A DNA stretch of 64,000 nt from Salinibacterium sp. M195 (GTDB lineage: Bacteria > Actinomycetota > Actinomycetes > Actinomycetales > Microbacteriaceae), in contig NZ_CP040814.1 of assembly GCF_019443965.1 (NCBI RefSeq), forward strand, positions 930,001 through 994,000. The letters are read 5' to 3'. The notes below the pieces were generated by a model. It had not been told where the DNA came from, searched no databases, and worked only from the letters and a program-made list of their open reading frames with translations. Both the position numbers and the translations under genes were made by a program. Positions 52,609-62,410 of this stretch are shown one piece after another. Within the stretch, counting starts at the first letter, position 1, and each line of letters opens with the position of its first letter.

Positions 52609-53006
52609 TAGGCGCTCGCCGCCGTCTCAATCAGTTCGACGGCAGGGATGTCGGCGGGAGCCCATTCGAGGTCGCTCAGCGCGGCAGGCGCGAGCCAGCG
52701 CACCTCCGCATGCTCGGTCAGCGCTGGCGTGCCGGACAGCAGCGCGCAGTAGAACGTGGTCAGCACGACGATCCCGAAGTCGTACTCGTGAGTCGTGGTG
52801 GTGATCAGCTCGCCCACGGCCACCTCGCACTCAAGCTCTTCGGTGATCTCGCGTGCGAGCGCATCGCGGGGAGTCTCGCCGGCTTCGATCTTGCCGCCGG
52901 GGAACTCCCACATCCCAGGCAATGCCCCATGGGGTCCGCGCTGGGCGCAGAGAATGAGGCCGTCGCGAACGATGACGGCACCGACGACGTTGATCTGTTT
53001 CTTCAC
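52608..53006 (-). CDS. MutT-like Nudix hydrolase
   Basis: 132 aa from a GTG at 53006 (GAGAG about 10 bp upstream); the longer frame adds residues without similarity. The Nudix box is complete: G-KIEAG-E-TPRDALA-REITEE-L, with CAQRGPHGALPGMWEFPGG before it. It resembles 8-oxo-dGTP diphosphatase-type pyrophosphohydrolases. It overlaps the PLD-helicase start (TAATG), which implies coupled translation, and may supply or destroy a nucleotide linked to that protein. Confidence 0.85.
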   Translation of the reverse strand: MKKQINVVGAVIVRDGLILCAQRGPHGALPGMWEFPGGKIEAGETPRDALAREITEELECEVAVGELITTTTHEYDFGIVVLTTFYCALLSGTPALTEHAEVRWLAPAALSDLEWAPADIPAVELIETAASA

Positions 53007-53220
53007 TGATGATCTCTCTCGCGGATGTCCGCAGGGCACCCGGTTGGCTTCCGCAGCAGGATCAACCTGCTCGCTTCAGCCTATTGGCGAGCCCCAACTC
53101 GGCGACATCCGACACCGTTTAGCGCTTATATCGAAGACCCAAAAATTTCAGGCGTTAGGCAAGCGGAGGTCAATCGAAATAACTCGAACGTCGTTTGAGA
53201 ACCTCGGTATTCTTCTTCCA

Positions 53221-53862
53221 ATGAAGAAAAATCAGAAAAAGCGGCGCTACAGCGGCATTGTCATTGCTATAGGAGTCTCATCGGTTATGGGTCCTGCCTC
53301 TTACTTGTTACTGTCCCTGGCTGGCAATCAAGGAGCCGGCGCCATTGTCTTATGGATCACTGCGCTTCCCTCGATTATCTTTGTCTCGGTGTCACTCGTA
53401 GTGCTTGGAGCTGCTGCGCCGTATCGGCCGCTTGTTAGCCGCGAATCGCTGCTCTGGTCCTGGCTGCACTTTCTGGGGCGAGGGTCTGCCGGAGTGCTCT
53501 TGCTCGTGTCAGGCTCTCTAATTGGAGCGCTTCTAGGCATACTCGCTGCTGACCCTGGAGGTGACTTTTCAGGACTAATTTTCTTTGGCGCTGCTGTGGT
53601 TTACGTGTGGCTCACGATGATTGCGATCATGTGGACTATCCGGGCCTCAGTCGATGTCAAGCGCCTAGGAGCTCAACGTGAGCGACTGATCGAGGAATGG
53701 TTAGTCGAACAGAAGACACGGAAGCCGAAGCCAAAGGCGGCGCTTTTTGCGTCGGGATCCGAGCTCGCGTCTGTTGTGATAGTCGGACTCGTAATGGTAT
53801 TTCTTCTCACCACAGCCCTCTTCGGCATAGCGACGTTGAGCGGTTTCTGGTCGTCCTCTTAG
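53221..53862 (+). CDS. Hypothetical membrane protein
   Basis: 213 aa from the ATG at 53221 (MKKNQKKRRYSGIV). Five hydrophobic segments (about 11-33, 40-61, 79-101, 110-130, 186-208) with a basic Lys-rich cytoplasmic loop between the fourth and fifth. Lower GC than its neighbours and absence of a clear ribosome site are notable; TATTCT at 53208-53213 could make the transcript nearly leaderless. No recognised family. Confidence 0.6.
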   Translation: MKKNQKKRRYSGIVIAIGVSSVMGPASYLLLSLAGNQGAGAIVLWITALPSIIFVSVSLVVLGAAAPYRPLVSRESLLWSWLHFLGRGSAGVLLLVSGSLIGALLGILAADPGGDFSGLIFFGAAVVYVWLTMIAIMWTIRASVDVKRLGAQRERLIEEWLVEQKTRKPKPKAALFASGSELASVVIVGLVMVFLLTTALFGIATLSGFWSSS

Positions 53863-53985
53863 CGGTGGAAAATTGAGCAGCTCGCGCTGTCCAGCCAGAT
53901 CAAGAACGATTTCACAACGCGATTCTTTGGGAATGTTGAAACCCGCAAGGCCGATCCATTCATCGCTGGCAGCAGCACCCAAGCC

Positions 53986-54837
53986 CTACTTCTGGCAGCT
54001 CGGACACCACCACATGTAGCGGGTGTCGGTGGGGCCGGTGCCGAGCTGGTCGGACTCGATGCGGGTGCCGCACCGCAGGCACGCTTCCCCGCGCCGCCCG
54101 TGCACCCAGTAGCGGGGTTTGCCGCGCGGCAGGCCCGTGAGATTGCGGATGGGGCGGTCCTTGTTCACCATGATCGCCTTGAACGCGAGCGCAACGAGGC
54201 GCTTCGGGTCGGCGATCTCGCCGATGGGGGTGTGCGGGCGAACACCGCGCAGAAAGCTCAACTCGTTCGCGAAAACGTTGCCGAGACCGGCGAGGTTCCG
54301 CTGATCGAGTAGCGCGAGCGCAACCGGGCGCGCTGGGTCCGACAGCAGGTTCGCTAACGCGAGTTCGGCATCCCAATCGGGCCCGAGAAGGTCAGGGCCC
54401 AGGTGTCCCACAATGCTCTCTTCGGATGCCGTGGGCACCACCTCAAGCAGCCCCAGTTCGAAACCTACCGCGGTCTTCGTTGCCGTACTAAGCACTCCGC
54501 GAGCCAGGTAGGACGGCTTGCGCCACCGCTCGCCGGCGCTGTAAATCTGCCAGACGCCCTCCATCTTGAGGTGGCTGTGGATCGTGAGGCCCGAACCGGG
54601 GTCGCTCGCGTTCGCGGGTGCGGGTGTGTCAGCGGCGTCGGCTGTGGTGCCGTCGGTGCCCTCGGCAACGCGAATCAGCAGGTGCTTGCCGCGCGGCACC
54701 GCGCTCGTGACGGTGTGGCCGCTGAGGTCGAGCGTCGCAAAGGCGGGCACCCGAAAATCGGTGCGGGTGAGAATCTGGCCGTCGAGCGCTGCCCGCAGTT
54801 TCGCTGCCGCCTTATAGACGGAATCACCCTCAGGCAC
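53986..54837 (-). CDS. nei2: Fpg/Nei-family DNA glycosylase, Nei2-type
   Basis: 283 aa. Starts MPEGDSVYK, with Pro2 and Glu3 as the catalytic residues of Fpg/Nei enzymes. The H2TH region is LLDQRNLAGLGNVFANELSFLRG and the C-terminal zinc finger reads CLRCGTRIES...WWCPSCQ. Similar to mycobacterial Nei2 (MPEGDTVWHTAATLRR). Removes oxidised pyrimidines and nicks the strand. Its 5' end overlaps the lhr stop by 8 bp, so the two are cotranscribed, as in mycobacteria. Confidence 0.9.
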   Translation of the reverse strand: MPEGDSVYKAAAKLRAALDGQILTRTDFRVPAFATLDLSGHTVTSAVPRGKHLLIRVAEGTDGTTADAADTPAPANASDPGSGLTIHSHLKMEGVWQIYSAGERWRKPSYLARGVLSTATKTAVGFELGLLEVVPTASEESIVGHLGPDLLGPDWDAELALANLLSDPARPVALALLDQRNLAGLGNVFANELSFLRGVRPHTPIGEIADPKRLVALAFKAIMVNKDRPIRNLTGLPRGKPRYWVHGRRGEACLRCGTRIESDQLGTGPTDTRYMWWCPSCQK

Positions 54838-57800
54838 GCAGCCTCAACCCCTGCGGTGTCGCGACAAACCCAGCCTCCACGAGGGCTTTGCCCACCGGGG
54901 TGCCGACGGCGAAATCACCGTTGACCTTCTCGATGCGCAGCTTCGGCAGCGTTCCGCGCAGGGCGCTCGTCAGCGAGCGGGTCGCGGCATCCACGACGGC
55001 GGGTTCCAGATCGAACGCCAGCAACGACTTGCCGCCGCGCTCCAGATAGAGCGCAAGATGCCCATCGACCATCACGACGATCGCACCCGCCTTGCGGCCG
55101 GGGCGATGCTTCTTGGGGGAGTCAGCAACGGACTTTGCGGATGCCGATCCCGATGCGGATGTGGCCGCCCACGGTTCCGAGCCGTCGTCGCCAGCCGGCC
55201 CAGCGCCAGAACCGGGCGCACCCGCAGCGCCAGCAGCAGAGGCGTCGCCGCCGTCAGCCTCAGCATCAGCCCCACCAAGCCCCGGCCACCCCAGAGCAGC
55301 CCCGTAGGGGTTGGCCGGGTCAGTCGCGGCGAGAGTAATCGCCAAAAGTTGGGGCGCAGCATCCGGATCCCGAGTGAAACCACGCAGGCGGTCGACGGTG
55401 GCGCCGGTCGCGAACTGGGCGGCGCCGAGCCCCTCGATGAAGTAACCGCGGCGGGCGCGACCGGTCTCTTCGAAGCCGCTCAGCACGCGGTACGTCAGGG
55501 CGAAACCGCCACGGATGCCTTCGCTCACGACCGCGCCGCGCGTGACGACAGCGTGCCGTTCGAGCATCAACTCGGCGGTCGACTTGGCTCGCACCGTCGT
55601 CTCACCCTCGGCAGTTTCCAGCAGCGCCCACCGGCCGGACGCACTCGGCGGCCCCGCTTGCGCGACCGTCGAAACGCGTCCGCGATAGGCGCGAGCTCGT
55701 GCCGGACGCGGTGCCCGAGTGGCCCGCACGGTTCCTCCGAGATGCGCGCGCAGGGGCGCAAAACTGTCGTTCGTGATGAGCGACCGCCACACCAGATCCC
55801 ACAGTTCCTTCAGCAGCACCTTGTCATCCGTGCTGCTCACCTGATTCGACAGCTGCCTAAAGAAGAACGCACCGCCACCGGCCAGCGCCTCGAGAATGCT
55901 CTGCTGCAACTCGCTCAGCCCATCGCGATCCGGCTCGGGCAACGTCAGCGCTGCGGTCGCCGCGGGGTGCAAACTAATCCAGCCATCGCTGCCCGCCAGC
56001 GCACCTTGCCCGGCCCACACCACTTCGCCCGACGTCGTCAGCTCATCGAGCCACGCCGGCGAATAGTCGCGAATACGGGCACTCAGAATGAAGTTCTCCC
56101 ACGCGGATGCCGGGGCTGAGTACCCAGCCAGTTGGTCGATCACTTGTGCCAGGCCATCAATTCCGCGCAGTGAGTCACCGGCAGCGGAAACGTGTTGCCA
56201 GGCGGGCAGGAACCGACCCAGCGTCGCGTGCGATACCGGCTCGACCTCTTGGCGCAGCGCCGCGAGCGAGCGACTGCGCAGGCGACGCAGCACATCCACT
56301 GAGCACCATTCGGTGCCGCTCGCGCCGGGGCGGAACTCGCCATCGACCACGCGGCGGTCGGCCGCGAGGCGGCGCAGGGTGTCCTGCACGACGGCGGTTC
56401 CGAGACCGAAGCGGGCTGAGGTATCCGCGAGTGTGAAGGGTCCGTGGGTGCGGGCGTAGCGACTCACGAGATCGCCGACGGGATCGTCCACGGGTTCGAT
56501 GAACGCGGCGGGCACCCCAATGGGCAGCGGAACCCCGAGGGCATCCCGCAGTCGCGCGGAGTCTTCGATACCGGCCCAGCGGCGTTCGCCCGCGATGGTC
56601 ACTTCGAGCACGCGGTTCGCTTTCGCGAGCCCGGCCAAGTCGGTGGCGAGGGCGGTGCCGGTCACGAGCGAGCGCGCCTCGATCTCGGCAACGGTCTGCG
56701 GGCCAAGCACGCGCAGCAGATCGACGAGCCCCTCGGCATCCCGAGCATGACGCTCTGGCACCAGTCGCTGCAGTTCGTTCTCGGTCTGGGCAATCACGTC
56801 GGGGTCAAGCAGTTCGCGAAGCTCGGCACGACCGAGAAGCTCGGCGAGCAGCGCCGGGTCGAGTGAGAGCGCGGCGGCGCGACGCTCGGCCAGCGGCGAA
56901 TCGCCCTCGTATACGAAAGCGGCCATATAGCCGAACAGCAGGCTGCGCGCGAACGGCGACGGCACCTCCGTCTCGGTCTCCATGACGCGGATGCCGCGGC
57001 TGGCGATGCGCTTCGTCAGCGCCGTGAGCGCCGGCAGGTCGTACACGTCTTGCAGCACTTCGCGCACGGTCTCGAGAACGATGGGGAAGCTCGGGTACTT
57101 GCGTGCCACATCCAGCAGTTGCGAGGCCCGCTGCCGCTGCTGCCACAAGGGTGAACGCTTGCCCGGGTCGCGGCGCGGGAGCAAGAGCGCGCGGGCGGCG
57201 CACTCCCTGAAGCGCGCGGCAAAGAGTGCAGAACCGCCCACTTCCTCAGTGACGATCTGCTCGAGCTCGTCAGCGTCGAACACAAAGAGGTCGGCACCGG
57301 GCGGCGCGGCATCGGTGTCGGGGATGCGCACGACGATGCCATCGTCTCCGGCCATGGCTGCGCCATCCACCCCCAGCTGTTCGCGGATGCGCGCCGTAAT
57401 CGCCAAGGCCCAGGGAGCGTGCACGGGCATGCCGTACGGGGAATGCAAGATCACGCGCCAGTCGCCCAGCTCATCGCGGAAGCGTTCAACGACAAGTGTG
57501 GTGTCGCTCGGCACGTGACCGGTGGATGCCTTCTGCTCGGTCACGAGGGCGATCAGGTTGGTGACGGCGTGCTCATCGAGCCCGATCGACTGCGCCCGAG
57601 CGCGCGCATCGTCAGCGGATGCCGTAGCAATTTCTTTAGTGAACGCCCCGATGGCCTCGCCCAATTCAGCCGGGCGGCCGAGGCCGTCGCCCTTCCAGAA
57701 CGGAACGCGGCCGGGCTGGCCGAAGGCGGGGGAGACAAGCACTTGATCGTGGGTGATGTCTTCGATGCGCCAGCTGGTGGTGCCGAGGGCGAAGATGTCG

Positions 57801-59644
57801 CCGACGCGGGATTCGTAGACCATCTCTTCGTCGAGTTCACCGACGCGACGGCCGGGGGCTCCCGCTTCGCCGCCGATCATGAACACGCCGAAGAGGCCGC
57901 GGTCGGGGATGGTGCCGCCGGAGGTGACGGCGAGGCGTTGGGAGCCGGGCCGACCGCTGAGCGTGCCGGCGATGCGATCCCACACCACACGCGGTCGCAG
58001 TTCGGAGAACTCGTCGCTCGGGTAGAGGCCGCTCAGCAGGTCGAGGGTCGCGTCGAAAGCGCTGCGCGGCAGGGTCGAGAACGGGGCGCTGCGGCGCACG
58101 GTGTCGAACCACTCTTCAATGTCGATCTCGTCGAGAGCCACGGCGGCGACGGTCTGCTGCGCGAGTACGTCAAGCGGGTTTGTCGGAACCGAGAGGGCTT
58201 CGATCTGTCCGCTGCGCATCCGCTCAACGGCGACGGACGTGTGGATGAGGTCGGTGCGGTGTTTCGGAAACAGCAGCCCTTTGGAAATCTCGCCGACCTG
58301 ATGCCCGGCTCGCCCGATGCGCTGAAGCCCGCTCGCGACCGAGGGCGGCGACTCGACCTGAATCACAAGATCGACGGCACCCATGTCGATGCCGAGTTCG
58401 AGCGAACTCGTGGCAACAACGCAGCGCAGCACACCTGTCTTGAGGTCGTCTTCGATGATCGCGCGCTGGTCCTTGCTCACCGAGCCGTGGTGAGCGCGGG
58501 CGAGCAGCGGGGCAGCGCCCATCGTGGATCCCCCCTGCGCCATCATCTGAGCGGGCGGCTTCCACGGTTGCTGCGGAGCGGCGTAGGCGGCGGCATCCGC
58601 ACTGGCTTGGGATTGCTCGAGAACGGCGGCGGCGGCACCGGCATGACCGGCAGCACCGGCGGCGCCAGCACCGGCGGCGCTGCCGTCGCTCATCCGCTCG
58701 TCATAAATCTCATTAAGGCGAGCGGTCAGCCGTTCGGCAAGGCGCCGAGAATTCGCAAACACAATCGTCGAACGGTGCTCGAGAATCGCATCGACAATGC
58801 GCTCTTCGACGTGCGGCCACAGGGAGCCATTCGATTCGGGAGTCGCCTCGTCATCGCGGCCAGAACCTCCCGCAGCTTTATCGCGAGCCGAAGCAACAGT
58901 GCCCGGAATAGTCATATCCGGCACGGGCACAATCACGCTCAACTCGAACGTCTTCGCCGATGGCGGGTGCACGATTGTGACGGGCGCCCGGCCACCCAAG
59001 AACCGAGCAACTTCCTCAATCGGGCGCACGGTCGCCGAGAGTCCGATGCGCTGCACGGGTTTCGCGAGCAGAGCATCCAACCGCTCCAACGACAGCGCAA
59101 GGTGGGCACCACGCTTGGTCGCGGCAACCGCGTGCACTTCATCGATGATCACGGTGTCGATGCCCTTGAGGGTCTCGCGCGCGGCCGACGTGAGCATCAA
59201 ATACAGCGACTCGGGAGTCGTGATCAGGATGTCGGGAGGCAGCCGCGCGAGCAGCCGCCGGTCTTGCGGGGTGGTGTCTCCCGAGCGCACGCCAACGGTG
59301 ATGTTGGGCTCGCCGAGCCCCAGCCGCCGAGCGGTCTGAGTGACGCCGACGAGGGGTGCGCGAAGGTTGCGCTCCACGTCAACGCCGAGAGCCTTGAGCG
59401 GCGAAATGTAGAGCACGCGAGTGCGCTGCTTCGGATTCTCCGGCACCGGGCGCGACGCCAACTGGTCGATCGCCCACAAGAAGGCGGCCAGCGTCTTACC
59501 CGAACCCGTGGGGGCAACAACGAGAGCGTGCGCCCCGGTCGAGACGGCATCCCACGCGCCGAGTTGTGCCGGGGTGGCAGCATCGAACGCGCCCTCAAAC
59601 CACTCTCGGGTGGCGGGCGAAAACTTGCCGAGCACATCGCTCAT
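54830..59644 (-). CDS. lhr: ATP-dependent DNA helicase Lhr (large, full length)
   Basis: 1604 aa. Lhr landmarks: FDAATPAQLGAWDAVSTGAHALVVAPTGSGKTLAAFLWAID (motif I), DEVHAVAATKRGAHL (DEVH), the QRIGRAGH motif VI, and a long Lhr C-terminal extension with winged-helix and Lhr-CTD sections. Mycobacterial Lhr is a 3'-5' DNA helicase induced by DNA damage and paired with Nei2. Two low-complexity inserts stand out: Ala/Gly-rich at about 322-380 and Asp/Ser/Gly-rich before KKHRPGRKAG near the C-terminus. The 772-codon antisense frame is a shadow. Confidence 0.93.
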   Translation of the reverse strand: MSDVLGKFSPATREWFEGAFDAATPAQLGAWDAVSTGAHALVVAPTGSGKTLAAFLWAIDQLASRPVPENPKQRTRVLYISPLKALGVDVERNLRAPLVGVTQTARRLGLGEPNITVGVRSGDTTPQDRRLLARLPPDILITTPESLYLMLTSAARETLKGIDTVIIDEVHAVAATKRGAHLALSLERLDALLAKPVQRIGLSATVRPIEEVARFLGGRAPVTIVHPPSAKTFELSVIVPVPDMTIPGTVASARDKAAGGSGRDDEATPESNGSLWPHVEERIVDAILEHRSTIVFANSRRLAERLTARLNEIYDERMSDGSAAGAGAAGAAGHAGAAAAVLEQSQASADAAAYAAPQQPWKPPAQMMAQGGSTMGAAPLLARAHHGSVSKDQRAIIEDDLKTGVLRCVVATSSLELGIDMGAVDLVIQVESPPSVASGLQRIGRAGHQVGEISKGLLFPKHRTDLIHTSVAVERMRSGQIEALSVPTNPLDVLAQQTVAAVALDEIDIEEWFDTVRRSAPFSTLPRSAFDATLDLLSGLYPSDEFSELRPRVVWDRIAGTLSGRPGSQRLAVTSGGTIPDRGLFGVFMIGGEAGAPGRRVGELDEEMVYESRVGDIFALGTTSWRIEDITHDQVLVSPAFGQPGRVPFWKGDGLGRPAELGEAIGAFTKEIATASADDARARAQSIGLDEHAVTNLIALVTEQKASTGHVPSDTTLVVERFRDELGDWRVILHSPYGMPVHAPWALAITARIREQLGVDGAAMAGDDGIVVRIPDTDAAPPGADLFVFDADELEQIVTEEVGGSALFAARFRECAARALLLPRRDPGKRSPLWQQRQRASQLLDVARKYPSFPIVLETVREVLQDVYDLPALTALTKRIASRGIRVMETETEVPSPFARSLLFGYMAAFVYEGDSPLAERRAAALSLDPALLAELLGRAELRELLDPDVIAQTENELQRLVPERHARDAEGLVDLLRVLGPQTVAEIEARSLVTGTALATDLAGLAKANRVLEVTIAGERRWAGIEDSARLRDALGVPLPIGVPAAFIEPVDDPVGDLVSRYARTHGPFTLADTSARFGLGTAVVQDTLRRLAADRRVVDGEFRPGASGTEWCSVDVLRRLRSRSLAALRQEVEPVSHATLGRFLPAWQHVSAAGDSLRGIDGLAQVIDQLAGYSAPASAWENFILSARIRDYSPAWLDELTTSGEVVWAGQGALAGSDGWISLHPAATAALTLPEPDRDGLSELQQSILEALAGGGAFFFRQLSNQVSSTDDKVLLKELWDLVWRSLITNDSFAPLRAHLGGTVRATRAPRPARARAYRGRVSTVAQAGPPSASGRWALLETAEGETTVRAKSTAELMLERHAVVTRGAVVSEGIRGGFALTYRVLSGFEETGRARRGYFIEGLGAAQFATGATVDRLRGFTRDPDAAPQLLAITLAATDPANPYGAALGWPGLGGADAEADGGDASAAGAAGAPGSGAGPAGDDGSEPWAATSASGSASAKSVADSPKKHRPGRKAGAIVVMVDGHLALYLERGGKSLLAFDLEPAVVDAATRSLTSALRGTLPKLRIEKVNGDFAVGTPVGKALVEAGFVATPQGLRLRA

Positions 59645-59763
59645 TGTTCTATCTTCGTCGCAACCGCTGACAGTGCACTACGGATTTCGCCGAAGGCGTG
59701 CGGAGAGCGTGCCGAAGGCATGCAGCACGGGTGCTGATCGACCCCGCGCTCGTGTCCGCCGCG

Positions 59764-60387
59764 CTACGCGTGAGTATGCAGAAAGCTCACCAAGTCATTC
59801 AACTCATCAGTCGAGATCGAATGCGCGAGCCCCTCATAGATGTGCGATTCGGCGCGGGCGTGGTCAACGAGCCACTCCTCGGTGCGCTCAATGTTCACCG
59901 CGGGAATAACCGCATCATCGGTGCCGCGACCCCAAAACACGGGCGGGCGGATGCTCGTGAGCGCCGCATCTCCGGAGTGCTCGGCACTCACCACAAAACC
60001 GGAGAGCGCCACGGCGCAGGTGAAACGCTCCGGGGCGAGCCGCAAAAGTTGAAGCGCCATGGCGGCACCCTGCGAGAAACCGAGGAGGCTGACGCTCGTG
60101 AATTGCTGGTCATCAAGCCAGGCAAGCACGGCTCGGGCGGCGTCATCCACGAGTTCAACATTGTGGCGACCGTCACCGCTGAGGTTGATCGGGAACCACG
60201 AAAAGCCGCCGTTTTCCGGGATCGGCGCCCGCAGCGAAGCAATCACCGGATCAAGGGGAAGACCGGGTGCCATCGCAAACAGGTCGCCCTCGTGAGACCC
60301 ATACCCATGCAACAGCACGAGCAGCGGTCGCCCGGCCCGTTCACGTTCGGGAGCCGACCAGAGCACTGCGGAGGAATCAATCTGCAT
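59764..60387 (-). CDS. Carboxylesterase/phospholipase-type alpha/beta hydrolase
   Basis: 207 aa from the ATG at 60387. Oxyanion LHGYGSHEGD, nucleophile in LLGFSQGAAMAL, Asp in GTDDAVIP and His in GLAHSIS give the full triad of the esterase-2 type family. Small cytoplasmic ester hydrolase of unknown substrate. A single gene downstream of the 60477 membrane-protein gene. Confidence 0.87.
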   Translation of the reverse strand: MQIDSSAVLWSAPERERAGRPLLVLLHGYGSHEGDLFAMAPGLPLDPVIASLRAPIPENGGFSWFPINLSGDGRHNVELVDDAARAVLAWLDDQQFTSVSLLGFSQGAAMALQLLRLAPERFTCAVALSGFVVSAEHSGDAALTSIRPPVFWGRGTDDAVIPAVNIERTEEWLVDHARAESHIYEGLAHSISTDELNDLVSFLHTHA

Positions 60388-60476
60388 AGGGCAAAGCCTA
60401 AGGGGCACGACTGCGAACAGTCGCGTCGATGAACTCCAACGGCCCTAACCCGCAACCGCGCTAGCCGCGCCCCGCG

Positions 60477-61424
60477 TTAGAAACCAGCATTCACCGTGAG
60501 CTGGCTAGCGATGTCACTGAACGGTGATTCGCCCGTCTCATAAGTGTTCGCGGAGCACAGAACGAGTGTTGACATGATGCTGCCAGACGACGGCATGCCG
60601 CGCACGAGAATCTCCGACACCCGCATGTCTCCGGCGGAGACCGTCTGCAGTTGGGCTGACGTCAAAAACTCGATACTGATTCCGCTGGACTGGGTCGCCA
60701 CAGCGATGTCGAGAGTGCCAGAGTCCAGCTCTTCGATGGTTGAGGTGATCGACATAAGCGCGGCAATTTCTTCTTGCATCGCGGCTTCCGACGCTGCGAT
60801 ATCACCGTCGGCGGGGTTGCTTACTGCTGTCTGGCGTTGCGAGGTGACGATGTAGCAGCCGCTCTCAGGGTCCCGAAAACTGTTGATGCCGTCTTGATCA
60901 AAGACCAAAACTTCCCAGGCCGGATCTACCGGAACGCCCCAGACGGGCGCTCCACCGAAATCGGCGTTGCCGTCGAGAGTAATGCGCTCGGCGCTGCCGT
61001 CAGCGGGCTCATCGGCTGGCTCTTCGCTAGTGACGGGCGGTAGACCCTGTCCGCAACTCCCCGGAAGGCTGCAATCTCCTCTGTTCAACGCGCCGCTGAT
61101 GATGACGACGATGATGACAACCGCGATAACCATGCCAATGAGCACCACCCCGCCACCGATGATGAGAGCCCAAGCCCAGCCCGGCATTCCTGACTTAGCG
61201 GCGGCGACAGCGGGAGGCTGTACGGGCGGCATGGGCTGACCGGTCGAAGCCGGTGGCACCGTTTCCGCGGGCCGTCCGGCTGGAGCTGGTGGCACCGTTT
61301 CCGCGGGCGGCTCCGTCGGTTCCGGGGACACTTGCCCGTTCGAGTTCGCAGGAACGCCCGGAGCCTCTTCACGACTGCCCGAAACCTCCTCGGGCACCGA
61401 GTCATTTGGCGTGTGGTCGGTCAT
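60477..61424 (-). CDS. Hypothetical membrane-anchored protein with Pro-rich N-terminus
   Basis: 315 aa. A disordered N-terminus has a repeated block (PAETVPPAPAGR then PAETVPPASTGQ), then one hydrophobic span (WAWALIIGGGVVLIGMVIAV, about 83-109). The external domain starts with a Cys pair (CSLPGSCGQ) and has further cysteines, suggesting disulfides. I recognise no catalytic motif. The layout resembles actinobacterial single-pass surface proteins of unknown role. Confidence 0.7.
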   Translation of the reverse strand: MTDHTPNDSVPEEVSGSREEAPGVPANSNGQVSPEPTEPPAETVPPAPAGRPAETVPPASTGQPMPPVQPPAVAAAKSGMPGWAWALIIGGGVVLIGMVIAVVIIVVIISGALNRGDCSLPGSCGQGLPPVTSEEPADEPADGSAERITLDGNADFGGAPVWGVPVDPAWEVLVFDQDGINSFRDPESGCYIVTSQRQTAVSNPADGDIAASEAAMQEEIAALMSITSTIEELDSGTLDIAVATQSSGISIEFLTSAQLQTVSAGDMRVSEILVRGMPSSGSIMSTLVLCSANTYETGESPFSDIASQLTVNAGF

Positions 61425-61527
61425 GGTGCCCCTCTAAATCAACGGGCAAATGCCCATATGAGGAATACTAGCGAAATGCGGCGCCGTTCGGGATCACCAA
61501 ACGCGCCACCATGGGTGAGAATGGAGC

Positions 61528-62067
61528 ATGAGCTCCGTCGGCACACCAGACCCCAACTCCTCGTGGCTATCAGAGGAAGAGCTCGCTGAGACCCGCCGGC
61601 GTCTGCCGCTTCTCTACGTTGAAGCTATTCCCGTGCGCGTGGATGGGCTGGGTCGAGTCACTGAGGTTGGCACCTTGGTGCGCGGCAACGACGGCGAGAT
61701 CACCCGCACCCTCGTTTCTGGTCGGGTCATGTTTGGCGAAACGTTGCGTGATGCGCTGTTCCGTCACCTCGAGAAAGACCTCGGCCCGATGGCCTTCCCG
61801 CTGCTTCCGGCTAACCCGACACCCTTCACTGTTGCCGAGTATTTCCCGTGGCCAAGCGACAGTCAGTACACGGATGTTCGCCAGCACGCCGTCTCAATGG
61901 CCTACGTCGTCCCGGTCACGGGTACGTGCGAACCTCGGCAAGATGCTCTCGAGCTGACCTGGCTCAGCCCGGCTGAGGCAGCATCCGAAGCAGTCACCGC
62001 CGACATGGAGGGCGGTCGCGGCTCACTGCTGCGTGCAGCTCTCGCCTCCGTCGGCGTTCTCCCGTAA
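61528..62067 (+). CDS. NUDIX-hydrolase-like DUF4916 protein
   Basis: 179 aa. WLSEEELAETRRRLPLLYVEAIPVRVD, ITRTLVSGRVMFGETLRDALFRHLEKDLGP, PFTVAEYFPWP and AYVVPVTGTCEPRQDALELTW match the conserved DUF4916 pattern I recall. It has a Nudix-like fold but the box is degenerate (GETLRDALFRHLEKDLG lacks the REUXEE core), so pyrophosphatase activity is doubtful. Monocistronic. Confidence 0.78.
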   Translation: MSSVGTPDPNSSWLSEEELAETRRRLPLLYVEAIPVRVDGLGRVTEVGTLVRGNDGEITRTLVSGRVMFGETLRDALFRHLEKDLGPMAFPLLPANPTPFTVAEYFPWPSDSQYTDVRQHAVSMAYVVPVTGTCEPRQDALELTWLSPAEAASEAVTADMEGGRGSLLRAALASVGVLP

Positions 62068-62187
62068 CTCTCGCTAGCTTCCCCGCCCCCAGCGTTCGCC
62101 GAATGCGTTCACCGGGTGCGCGCCGCGACGTCTTACTGACGCGTATTCCTGATGGGCATTTCCAACGTGCCTTCTCGTGTGCCGATT

Positions 62188-62302
62188 ACGGAAATTCAGG
62201 AAAAACCGATCGCACGAAGGTGTCCCGTATTAGGAACCCGCGGAAATCCGGGGCCCAGCGCTAGTTACCCGGTTTGCGAAACCGAATCTCCTGAATTTCC
62301 GT
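62188..62302. repeat. Inverted-repeat unit 1
   Basis: ACGGAAATTCAGGA (62188-62201) faces TCCTGAATTTCCGT (62289-62302), 14 of 14 bases complementary, around an 87-nt centre. Confidence 0.7.
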
Positions 62303-62322
62303 GATGGAGCAAGACCGCGTTA

Positions 62323-62386
62323 GGGACCGGAGTGCCGCACCGGGCTGGGGACCGGAGTGCCGCACCGGGCTGGGGACCGGAGTGCC
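62323..62386. repeat. 25-bp tandem repeat, about 2.5 copies
   Basis: Unit begins GGGACCGGAGTGCCGCACC and ends GGGCTG. Copies at 62323-62347 and 62348-62372 are identical; a partial third runs to 62386. Confidence 0.8.
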
Positions 62387-62410
62387 CTTGGGCATTGCCT
62401 CGGCGCGACT

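Noticed and set aside
57419..59737. 772-codon plus-strand frame
   Set aside because: Antisense to lhr with no recognisable domain.
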